DNA of 5,028 nt from Candidatus Bathyarchaeum sp. (GCA_003096255.1 PIXS01000168.1:1-5028); one strand, 5' to 3'. Shown: positions 1 to 4,654, counted from the first letter of the stretch. Notes: generated by a model not told the origin, from the sequence alone. Translations and numbers: made by a program.

Positions 1-34
1 AACAAACTAACTAACGAACACACTTTTTCAAGAA

Positions 35-61
35 AACGTCACATCAAATGAAAATGACGTT
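35..61. repeat. Small inverted repeat left of ssb
   Basis: A perfect 7-base inverted repeat (AACGTCA at 35-41, TGACGTT at 55-61) encloses a 13-base A-rich loop. It lies beyond the T tracts that follow ssb, in a stretch with no credible gene on either strand. It could be a weak hairpin at the end of a transcript entering from the left, or a regulator site for a gene outside the window. Nothing in the window decides between these, and a chance match in AT-rich DNA is possible. Confidence 0.3.
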
Positions 62-118
62 AAATGCGGTTGACTTGGAACAAAAAATCTGCTTCTGAAA
101 AACAAGAACAGTTGACTT

Positions 119-135
119 AAAAAAGAAAAAGAAAA
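119..135 (-). terminator. T-tract terminator after ssb
   Basis: Read on the minus strand, the bases 12-30 after the ssb stop codon contain three T tracts of 4, 5 and 6 residues separated by single C residues. Archaeal RNA polymerase terminates at such oligo-T runs without needing a hairpin, and no stem is visible just before them. The position directly behind ssb fits intrinsic termination of that gene. Confidence 0.6.
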
Positions 136-147
136 GAAGAAGGCACT

Positions 148-684
148 TTAGTATCTTCTTCGCTGGTATCCGCCGCTTCTTCCGCCGCCGCTTCTACCGC
201 CACCGCCATATCCGCCGCCGCCACCGCGTCTACCGCCGTAGCCGCCACTCCTGCCGCCGCCACCGCGTCCGCCGTATCTGTTGAATCGTCGTTCTTGTTC
301 GTATTTTTTGTCTGATAGGTTGTTTTCTGTGTTGACTTCTGCGATTGGTGATTCTTCCATTACTTCGTAGCTGCCGTATTTGCCTATGTTTAGGCGCATG
401 TTTCCTCTGAAGAGGTTAATGTACCCGTTAGTGATTTGTAGGGTGGCTTCTTCAGCTATTGCATCTATTTTGTCGTCCCAAAGGGTCATGTATATGCTGC
501 CTGTTTCGTCTCCAACTAGTGCGTCTGCAACTCTGCGGACGGAATAGTCGCGACCAGTTACGCTTCTAACTTCGCCTTTAGATACTACTTTCACGATTGT
601 GTTGACGCCTCTCGAGTTTGGGGTCAACGTTTCTACTTTTACGAGTTCTTCGCTTTCGTTTTCAGATGGTTCTTCAGTCGACAT
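148..684 (-). CDS. ssb: Single-stranded DNA-binding protein, single OB fold with RGG tail
   Basis: This 178-residue protein resembles the short archaeal SSB known from Sulfolobus, which coats single-stranded DNA in replication and repair and can also bind RNA. The OB fold covers about residues 15-110. It includes the family-typical VGDETGSIYMTLWD (57-70) and a strand around NGYINLFRGNMRLNIG (86-101). W69 and F92 align with DNA-stacking aromatics of the Sulfolobus protein; a third stacking position, Trp there, appears to be Tyr88 here. Residues 137-178 form a low-complexity tail of Gly, Arg, Ser and Tyr ending in QRRRY, a type that binds nucleic acid non-specifically. The N terminus (residues 4-13) is rich in Glu. 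Unlike the Sulfolobus protein, the C-terminal tip has no acidic residues. The start is the ATG at 684; no strong ribosome-binding site precedes it (GATGAG abuts the start), so a short-leader or leaderless-like transcript is likely. An RNA-binding OB protein of another role is the main alternative. Confidence 0.88.
   Translation of the reverse strand: MSTEEPSENESEELVKVETLTPNSRGVNTIVKVVSKGEVRSVTGRDYSVRRVADALVGDETGSIYMTLWDDKIDAIAEEATLQITNGYINLFRGNMRLNIGKYGSYEVMEESPIAEVNTENNLSDKKYEQERRFNRYGGRGGGGRSGGYGGRRGGGGGYGGGGRSGGGRSGGYQRRRY
163..276 (-). repeat. ssb: GC-rich repeats coding for the RGG tail
   Basis: This part of ssb consists of GGN and CGN codons encoding RGG, GGY and GRS units, and is far richer in G and C than the surrounding sequence. 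A 17-base stretch is repeated exactly at 214-230 and 253-269, an offset of 39 bases or 13 codons, so the reading frame is kept. Such repeats can expand or contract by slippage and tail length may vary between relatives. Confidence 0.7.
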
Positions 685-726
685 CTCATCTACATCCGAT
701 TACATGGTCTTTGACTGGAGCCACTT

Positions 727-733
727 CTTAAAG
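727..733 (-). promoter_or_regulatory. Possible TATA element of ssb
   Basis: On the minus strand CTTTAAG lies about 45 bases ahead of the ssb ATG. A transcript start some 26 bases downstream would fall near 704, giving a leader of about 20 bases. An A/T-rich run at 790-804 is an alternative that would give a leader near 85 bases. The assignment rests on position and sequence only. Confidence 0.4.
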
Positions 734-738
734 ATTGC

Positions 739-772
739 GGTTTGGGTACATTGGCTGTAATGTGCTAAAACC
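739..772. repeat. Long imperfect inverted repeat between ssb and rtcB
   Basis: The outer arms GGTTT (739-743) and AAACC (768-772) pair, followed by a 2-by-2 mismatch. Then GTACATT (746-752) pairs with AATGTGC (759-765), with one G-T pair, around the six-base loop GGCTGT. This gives 12 pairs in 34 bases. It sits in the divergent promoter region, directly upstream of the proposed ssb TATA element and about 60 bases upstream of the rtcB TATA box. It could be the binding site of a dimeric regulator serving either gene, or a hairpin in a long ssb leader if transcription starts further right. It does not fold as a tRNA. Confidence 0.5.
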
Positions 773-834
773 TGTGACTCTGCATCAAGTTAAAAAATAA
801 AAAATCTGCACAGCATACGGCATGCCACTCATAA

Positions 835-840
835 TTTATA
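835..840 (+). promoter_or_regulatory. TATA box of rtcB
   Basis: TTTATA within AATTTATAAG matches the archaeal TATA consensus. Transcription starting about 25 bases downstream, near 862, would give a leader of roughly 17 bases to the TTG at 879, enough to include the AAAGGTG ribosome-binding site. Confidence 0.6.
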
Positions 841-865
841 AGTTCCTTACATTAAATCCTTAATG

Positions 866-872
866 AAAGGTG
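866..872 (+). promoter_or_regulatory. Ribosome-binding site that places the rtcB start
   Basis: AAAGGTG is complementary to the GGTG-pairing part of the archaeal 16S 3' end. It ends six bases before TTG at 879 and three before TTG at 876. It overlaps the GTG at 870, so that GTG cannot use it. The site therefore favours 879 over the longest reading frame. Confidence 0.55.
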
Positions 873-878
873 TTTTTG

Positions 879-2363
879 TTGCGTGGGCAAAGAAAATTCC
901 GAGAGCGAGCACCCTATGTTCCACTAGAAAAAATTGATGATTACAGCTGGCGTATACCCGAAAGCTTCAAGTCAGGTATGCGTGTTCCCGGCATGGTCTT
1001 TGCCGACGACCAGCTCATAGAAAAAATGAAAACAGACCGAACTCTTTCCCAGTGCGCCAACGTTGCCCACCTGCCTGGCATCTACAAGCATGCTGTTACA
1101 TTGCCTGATGGTCACGAAGGATACGGTTTTCCCATAGGCGGAGTAGCTGCTACAGACTATGAAGACGGCGTGATAAGTCCCGGGGGAGTGGGATACGACA
1201 TCAACTGTGGAGTCCGTCTATTAACTACAAACCTTTCTGAAAGCGACATAAGACCGTACCTTGCCGCCCTCACCACCAGTATCTTCAAGAATGTTCCAAG
1301 CGGACTAGGTAGCAGCCGCAAAGACTTCCGATTGAGCACGCATGAACTTGAACAGCTGGTCACAGAAGGCGTGTCTTGGGCAGTAAAGAAGGGGATGGCA
1401 CGACCTGAAGACGCCGATCACTGCGAAGAGGGAGGATGTATGGAGGGCGCTAATCCTGACAAGGTTTCGTCCAGAGCCAAACAGCGGGGTCTTCCTCAAA
1501 GCGGCACCTTAGGTTCAGGAAACCATTTCCTAGAAATTGGAAAGGTTGACAAAATCTACGACAAGAAGGTGGCTAAAACCTGCGGAGTCACCCATGAGGG
1601 GCAGGTAACTGTTTTGATTCACTGTGGTTCCCGCGGATTCGGGCATCAAACCTGCTCAGATTATCTTCGTGTCATGGAACGAGCCGTCGAAAAATACAAC
1701 ATAAATGTGCCTGACAGGGAGCTTGCCTGTGCACCCGCCACAAGCGACGAGGCACAAGACTACTATCAGGCTATGGCATGTGCCGTCAACTACGCCTTTG
1801 TTAACCGTCAAGTCATCACTCACTGGGTTCGCCAAAGCTTCGAAGAGGTTCTTAAGAAGCCAGCAGAAGATTTCGGATTAGATTTGGTATATGACGTTGC
1901 CCATAACATAGCAAAAATCGAGGAACATAACATAGATGGGAAACGAACCAAAGTTTGGACTCACAGAAAAGGGGCAACAAGATGTTTTCCGCCAGACCAC
2001 AAGGATGTCCCAGCTGACTACCGAAGCGTAGGCCAGCCAGTTATTATACCGGGAAGCATGGGCACAAGCTCGTGGCTGCTGGTTGGAACCCACAAAGCCA
2101 TGGACGTTTCCTTTGGTTCCACCGCTCATGGAGCTGGACGCATGTTAAGTCGGTCGGCTGCGAAGCGGAGGTTTTGGGGAGGAGACATAAAAAGAAGTTT
2201 GGAAAGCAGAGGAATTGTTGTCAGGTCAGCCAGCGCAGTTGTTTTAGCTGAAGAGGCGGACTCGGCATACAAGAACGTGGACAATGTGGTGGAAGTAAGC
2301 GACAAAGTGGGAATCGCAACCCGCGTTGTCCGATTGGTTCCAATAGGAGTCGTAAAAGGATAA
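879..2363 (+). CDS. rtcB: RNA-splicing ligase RtcB (tRNA-splicing ligase)
   Basis: RtcB joins RNA 2',3'-cyclic phosphate or 3'-phosphate ends to 5'-hydroxyl ends using GTP and Mn2+. In archaea it seals tRNA halves after intron removal and can repair broken RNA. From the TTG start the protein has 494 residues, close to the roughly 480 usual for the family. The N-terminal MRVPG and NVAHLPGIYK segments are family-typical, as are PDGHEGYGFPIGG and ISPGGVGYDINCGVRL. All metal- and nucleotide-site residues are recognisable: D107 and C110 (GYDINCG), H216 (GSGNHFLEIG), H248 (IHCGSRGFGH), H342 (DVAHNIA) and H417 (GSTAHGAGR), the last matching the histidine that becomes guanylylated. There is no intein, although some archaeal rtcB genes carry one. 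GTG at 870 (497 residues) and TTG at 876 are alternative starts; 879 has the best-spaced ribosome-binding site. The activator archease, often a neighbour elsewhere, is not in this window. The 3' end converges with the glycosylase gene. Confidence 0.95.
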   Translation: MRGQRKFRERAPYVPLEKIDDYSWRIPESFKSGMRVPGMVFADDQLIEKMKTDRTLSQCANVAHLPGIYKHAVTLPDGHEGYGFPIGGVAATDYEDGVISPGGVGYDINCGVRLLTTNLSESDIRPYLAALTTSIFKNVPSGLGSSRKDFRLSTHELEQLVTEGVSWAVKKGMARPEDADHCEEGGCMEGANPDKVSSRAKQRGLPQSGTLGSGNHFLEIGKVDKIYDKKVAKTCGVTHEGQVTVLIHCGSRGFGHQTCSDYLRVMERAVEKYNINVPDRELACAPATSDEAQDYYQAMACAVNYAFVNRQVITHWVRQSFEEVLKKPAEDFGLDLVYDVAHNIAKIEEHNIDGKRTKVWTHRKGATRCFPPDHKDVPADYRSVGQPVIIPGSMGTSSWLLVGTHKAMDVSFGSTAHGAGRMLSRSAAKRRFWGGDIKRSLESRGIVVRSASAVVLAEEADSAYKNVDNVVEVSDKVGIATRVVRLVPIGVVKG

Positions 2364-2368
2364 AACAA
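2352..2368 (-). terminator. Weak T-rich end signal for the glycosylase transcript
   Basis: Read on the minus strand, just beyond the glycosylase stop codon, two four-base T tracts (in GTTTTATCC and CCTTTTACG) occur. They overlap the last codons and stop of rtcB. They could serve as an archaeal oligo-T terminator. No comparable T tract follows rtcB on the plus strand, so rtcB transcripts probably run into the opposite gene. Confidence 0.3.
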
Positions 2369-2371
2369 CGT

Positions 2372-3262
2372 TTAGCGCTGCTGTGTTCTCAGATAATGAA
2401 AGAGGTACTCTTGAGCGTAGCCTGCATACGTTCCGAAGTATTCTCTTCCAAACTGGGCAATTGTAGCGTATTCTTTTGACGTGATTGAGCCCTTGCCTGT
2501 GACGCGTTTAATGAAGGAATCGTCGAAGTGGCTGGCGTACAGGCGTGTGGCTGCCCGTTTCATCCATACATCTATGGGAAAAGCATCAAGCTTCTCCAAA
2601 GAAAACAGTAGAACGCAGTCAGCAACTTTATGTCCTACCCCAGGCAAGCATAACAGTTCTTGTTTAGCTTCGGGGTAATCCATGGGTTTCAATGCTTCTA
2701 GGGACATGTTTTTGCTGTCGACCCGTTTTGCGGTCTCTATGACCCGTTCAGCCCTGAAGCCTAACCCGCAGCTTCGCAAGTCTTGGCAGTTGAGTTGGGC
2801 AAGGGTTGATGGCTTTGGAAAGGTGTAGAAGTCGATGCCGTCAAAGGTTAACTTTTTTCCGTAGCATCTGGATATGCTGTTGACCATTTTTTTGATGGCT
2901 GGAATGCTCTTGTATGTTGCACAAATGTAGGAGATAAGGCACTCCCATGGCTCTTGCCTGATTAGCCTCAAGCCACAAAAACGCCTGACAGCCTCTCGAA
3001 TATGCTCGTCTTTGCTTATCTCGGCGAAGATGGACGGCAGGTCATCGTCCAATCGTAGGTAGCTCTCAATGAATTCCCTGTTTGGGGCGTCTGGAAAAGC
3101 CTCAAAAATCAGCCCTTCCTCGTTCTGTTTTATCTTAATTACCTTATCTGCGGCTACGCCATACCACCAGTCACCGAGTTTTTGCCATCTGAAAAGCTGA
3201 CCACAATCTAGGCTGTAATCTAAACTGAAAGGAACTTTCTGCTTGTCCAGCTTAATCTCCAT
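2372..3262 (-). CDS. ogg: 8-oxoguanine DNA glycosylase/AP lyase, OGG1 type
   Basis: This 296-residue base-excision-repair enzyme removes 8-oxoguanine from DNA and nicks the resulting abasic site. It has both an N-terminal OGG_N-like domain (about 1-105, with CGQLFRW at 20-26) and the helix-hairpin-helix/GPD domain (about 105-290). It is thus the eukaryote-like OGG1 form, not the shorter archaeal OGG2 or AGOG. The hairpin LPGVGHKVADC (206-216) supplies catalytic K212 and C216, and D231 in FPIDVW is the catalytic aspartate; these match human K249, C253 and D268. Q284 and F288 (AQEYLF) match human Q315 and F319 of the oxidised-base pocket. F169 and R170 (GLGFRAERV) match human Y203 and R204. The human residues N149 and R154, which contact the orphaned cytosine, are replaced by Y117 and A122. 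The ATG at 3262 has GAGG seven bases upstream. The gene follows the hydrolase by 21 bases on the same strand, so co-transcription is likely. Confidence 0.92.
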   Translation of the reverse strand: MEIKLDKQKVPFSLDYSLDCGQLFRWQKLGDWWYGVAADKVIKIKQNEEGLIFEAFPDAPNREFIESYLRLDDDLPSIFAEISKDEHIREAVRRFCGLRLIRQEPWECLISYICATYKSIPAIKKMVNSISRCYGKKLTFDGIDFYTFPKPSTLAQLNCQDLRSCGLGFRAERVIETAKRVDSKNMSLEALKPMDYPEAKQELLCLPGVGHKVADCVLLFSLEKLDAFPIDVWMKRAATRLYASHFDDSFIKRVTGKGSITSKEYATIAQFGREYFGTYAGYAQEYLFHYLRTQQR

Positions 3263-3269
3263 GGCTGTT

Positions 3270-3273
3270 CCTC
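3270..3273 (-). promoter_or_regulatory. Ribosome-binding site of the glycosylase gene
   Basis: On the minus strand GAGG lies seven bases before the ATG at 3262, inside the 21-base gap behind the hydrolase stop codon. It supports both the chosen start and translation from a shared transcript. Confidence 0.6.
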
Positions 3274-3283
3274 AGCACCGTGG

Positions 3284-3865
3284 TTACGTCTCCAAGAAGG
3301 GGTTGTATCGTTTTTCGTCGCCTATGGTGGTTGATGGTCCGTGCCCACAGTAGACTATGGTGCTTTCGGGCAAGCACATGAGTTTGGTTTTGATTGACTG
3401 CATCAGGTCATTGTAGGAGCCGCCGAGGAAGTCGGTTCGTCCCACTGAACCTGCGAAAAGGGTGTCTCCGGTGAAAACGGCAGTGTCGGTTAGGAGGGAG
3501 ATGCCGTCTGGTGTGTGTCCTGGCGTGTGGAGAACCACGAGCTTGAAGTTGCCCACCTGAAGGACGTCTCCGTCCCGGAGTTTCCTGTCAGCGTTCACTC
3601 GTTCGATTGTGTTTTCGTGGATGAGGATGGGCGCGCCTGTTGCTTCTTTCATGTCGTCGTTTCCGACTACGTGATCGGGGTGACCGTGGGTGTTGATGAT
3701 GTATTTGACTTTGAAGCCATTCTGTTTTATGTAGTCTAGAATCGGTTCAGTTTCCCCTTCGCTTTCCATCCCTGGGTCAATAATAGCCGCTTCTTTGGTT
3801 TCTTCACAGCTTACAACATAACAGTTTGTGGATAACCAGCCAACAGGGAAACTTTTTACATTCAT
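3284..3865 (-). CDS. Metallo-beta-lactamase-fold hydrolase, glyoxalase II-like
   Basis: This 193-residue cytoplasmic protein belongs to the short glyoxalase II-like (YcbL-type) branch of the metallo-beta-lactamase fold. Glyoxalase II enzymes cleave S-acyl thioesters, but the substrate here is unknown. All zinc ligands for a two-metal site are present: THGHPDH (H60, H62, D64, H65), H117 in TPGHTPD, D134 in FTGDTLF and H175 in CGHGP. FAGSVGRTDFLGG (137-149) is typical of the branch, and the long C-terminal substrate domain of classical glyoxalase II is missing, as usual for it. The reading frame extends to an ATG at 3943, but the extra 26 residues do not resemble the family and a TATA box lies within them. 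ATG at 3865 has GAGG eight bases upstream, while ATG at 3871 has it only two bases away, so 3865 is chosen. The gene heads a probable unit with the downstream 8-oxoguanine glycosylase. No persulfide dioxygenase or rhodanese partner is present to suggest a sulfur role. Confidence 0.9.
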   Translation of the reverse strand: MNVKSFPVGWLSTNCYVVSCEETKEAAIIDPGMESEGETEPILDYIKQNGFKVKYIINTHGHPDHVVGNDDMKEATGAPILIHENTIERVNADRKLRDGDVLQVGNFKLVVLHTPGHTPDGISLLTDTAVFTGDTLFAGSVGRTDFLGGSYNDLMQSIKTKLMCLPESTIVYCGHGPSTTIGDEKRYNPFLET

Positions 3866-3873
3866 CGACATTT

Positions 3874-3877
3874 CCTC
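3874..3877 (-). promoter_or_regulatory. Ribosome-binding site that places the hydrolase start
   Basis: GAGG on the minus strand is eight bases ahead of ATG at 3865 but only two ahead of ATG at 3871. The normal spacing favours the shorter protein beginning MNVKSFPVGW. Confidence 0.55.
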
Positions 3878-3915
3878 AACGAAACTTGATAACGCATATC
3901 CAAGAGAAACCAAAC

Positions 3916-3921
3916 TATAAA
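3916..3921 (-). promoter_or_regulatory. TATA box of the hydrolase-glycosylase unit
   Basis: TTTATA (within TTTTTATAG, minus strand) would direct a transcript start near 3893, about 28 bases before the ATG at 3865. Because it lies inside the upstream extension of the reading frame, a start at 3943 would have to come from another promoter. Confidence 0.55.
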
Positions 3922-3955
3922 AACTATCCAAAAAATCAGCCACAAACAGTGCCTA

Positions 3956-4011
3956 GAATTTCCAGAAAAAGCTATTTTTCAACAATGAACTACTATTAGG
4001 CTCCAAATATG
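3956..4011. repeat. Diverged direct repeat, copy A, with hairpin
   Basis: This copy matches 4049-4104 at 38 of 56 positions without gaps by hand count. The best core is 3976-4000 against 4069-4093, with 21 of 25 identical, including TTTTCAACAAT and CTATTAGG. Inside it, GAAAAA-GCTA-TTTTTC (3965-3980) is a perfect six-pair hairpin with A and T tracts, so it could act as a terminator signal on either strand. It lies just upstream of the hydrolase promoter. Confidence 0.55.
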
Positions 4012-4048
4012 TTCAGAAAAATGAAAAGCAGACAGTTGCTGTGCTGCT

Positions 4049-4104
4049 GAATTCTAGAAAAAATACTGTTTTCAACAATCTGCTGCTATTAGGATACTAC
4101 TATG
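4049..4104. repeat. Diverged direct repeat, copy B, with hairpin
   Basis: This is the partner of copy A, 93 bases away. It begins just behind, and slightly overlaps, the stop codon of the small membrane protein (minus strand). The hairpin is kept in looser form as GAAAA and TTTTC arms at 4057-4061 and 4069-4073 around a seven-base loop. On the minus strand a run of six T residues (4058-4063) follows, which suits termination of the membrane-protein transcript. Confidence 0.55.
4057..4073 (-). terminator. Likely terminator after the small membrane protein gene
   Basis: On the minus strand a short GAAAA/TTTTC stem runs into a six-base T tract, about 30-45 bases behind the stop codon. Copy A at 3965-3980 would be a second, back-up signal before the next promoter. 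Termination at oligo-T is normal for archaea; the stem may be incidental. Confidence 0.45.
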
Positions 4105-4459
4105 AAGTGGAGTTTATTCCTGAATCGCTTTTTTGTCTCATAGCCAAGAACCATAAGATACTGATTATAACTGCGATGATGCTTAGTTGGAAGAAGTCTA
4201 GTGTCAAGGAGCCTTTAGTCACCACTAAATACATTGGTTCGGGGTCCATGCCTTTTCTTACAGTTTGTGGGTCAAGCTCCCAATATTCATACGTTGGGCG
4301 ATAAGCAAGAGGAGAGTACTCAACTTCAATGAGGGTCGTGTTTTCATGATAGGGACTCATATCCTTCCTCACATACAAGTCAGAGTAAGCAAGAAAACCG
4401 CCTACAGCAAGTATCAAAACGTTCACAGCAACAAACAAAACAACAAAATTACGACTCAT
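4100..4459 (-). CDS. Small two-helix membrane protein of unknown function
   Basis: I do not recognise this 119-residue protein. It has a hydrophobic segment at about residues 4-24 (FVVLFVAVNVLILAVGGFLA) and a second at about 88-107 (rich in Ile, Leu and Val). They are separated by a polar loop of some 60 residues with many Tyr, Glu and Pro. Basic residues at R3 and at R108/K110 suggest that both ends face the cytoplasm and the loop faces outward. The loop has no Cys or other obvious catalytic motif. The first segment could instead be an uncleaved signal anchor. The ATG at 4459 has only a weak ribosome-binding site. The gene stands alone between the hairpin repeat and the palindrome region and is divergent from the secreted repeat protein. 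Opposite-strand reading frames overlap it, but only this one gives a sensible membrane protein. Confidence 0.72.
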   Translation of the reverse strand: MSRNFVVLFVAVNVLILAVGGFLAYSDLYVRKDMSPYHENTTLIEVEYSPLAYRPTYEYWELDPQTVRKGMDPEPMYLVVTKGSLTLDFFQLSIIAVIISILWFLAMRQKSDSGINSTS

Positions 4460-4525
4460 TTTCTTTCCATCTCAGCACCACATATTCACCAACAGCCTTT
4501 AGGCAGCAAATCTTCTATTTTACAA

Positions 4526-4533
4526 TACATAAA
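4526..4533 (-). promoter_or_regulatory. Possible TATA element of the membrane protein gene
   Basis: TTTATGTA on the minus strand lies about 70 bases ahead of the ATG at 4459. It would give a transcript start near 4504 and a leader of about 45 bases. It is the best match in the spacer, but the spacer is AT-rich throughout. Confidence 0.35.
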
Positions 4534-4603
4534 TCAACACACTTTTTTAACAATTTCCAATAAACACCAAATCAACTAACCAAACAACAAAATGATGTGG
4601 TTG

Positions 4604-4619
4604 GTCAAGGTTTCTTGAC
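4604..4619. promoter_or_regulatory. Palindrome 1, candidate operator
   Basis: GTCAAG and CTTGAC form a perfect six-base inverted repeat around a four-base spacer. The same layout recurs 35 bases downstream. The site is 85 bases ahead of the start codon of the secreted repeat protein and 145 bases ahead of the divergent membrane protein, as expected for a dimeric transcription factor site. No regulator gene is present in the window. Confidence 0.5.
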
Positions 4620-4638
4620 TAGCAAATGCTTCATTTTA

Positions 4639-4654
4639 GTCAATTTTTCTTGAC
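4639..4654. promoter_or_regulatory. Palindrome 2, candidate operator
   Basis: GTCAAT-TTTT-CTTGAC repeats the six-four-six layout of palindrome 1 with one arm mismatch, at a distance of 35 bases. It ends about 50 bases ahead of the ATG at 4704, just upstream of the AT-rich stretch where a TATA element of that gene would be expected. Confidence 0.5.

Noticed and set aside
48..120. Two tiny plus-strand frames (48-98 and 64-120)
   Set aside because: They are 16-18 codons long, have no ribosome-binding site, and overlap each other in AT-rich DNA.
601..628. Inverted repeat GTTGAC/GTCAAC in ssb
   Set aside because: It has six-base arms 16 bases apart inside conserved coding sequence; most likely chance.
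685..869. tRNA or C/D-box RNA in the ssb-rtcB spacer (also checked in the other spacers)
   Set aside because: There is no cloverleaf arms, T-loop or paired C and D boxes; the hairpin at 739-772 lacks tRNA features.
1157..1499. Minus-strand reading frames inside rtcB (1157-1363, 1305-1499)
   Set aside because: They are fully antisense to a highly conserved gene, have low-quality compositions, and no ribosome-binding site or domain.
879..2363. Possible intein in RtcB
   Set aside because: The sequence runs through all active-site motifs without interruption and has the normal intein-free length.
1878..2368. Minus-strand reading frames over the 3' half of rtcB
   Set aside because: They mirror conserved RtcB codons and show no family features of their own.
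2481..2678. Plus-strand frame inside the glycosylase gene
   Set aside because: It is antisense to the catalytic HhH region, whose strong match explains the open frame.
3515..3739. Plus-strand frame inside the hydrolase gene
   Set aside because: It is antisense to the zinc-ligand region of a clear metallo-beta-lactamase-fold gene.
4041..4304. Plus-strand frame crossing repeat copy B into the membrane-protein gene
   Set aside because: It has no ribosome-binding site or promoter and no sensible domain; the opposite strand gives a coherent two-helix protein.
4536..4547. 12-mer AACACACTTTTT shared with 17-28
   Set aside because: It is a single short low-complexity match between two AT-rich spacers, with no shared context.
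4265..4579. Plus-strand frame of 104 codons over the membrane-protein 5' end
   Set aside because: It is His-, Asn- and Gln-rich as expected from AT-rich spacer DNA, and antisense to a better gene.
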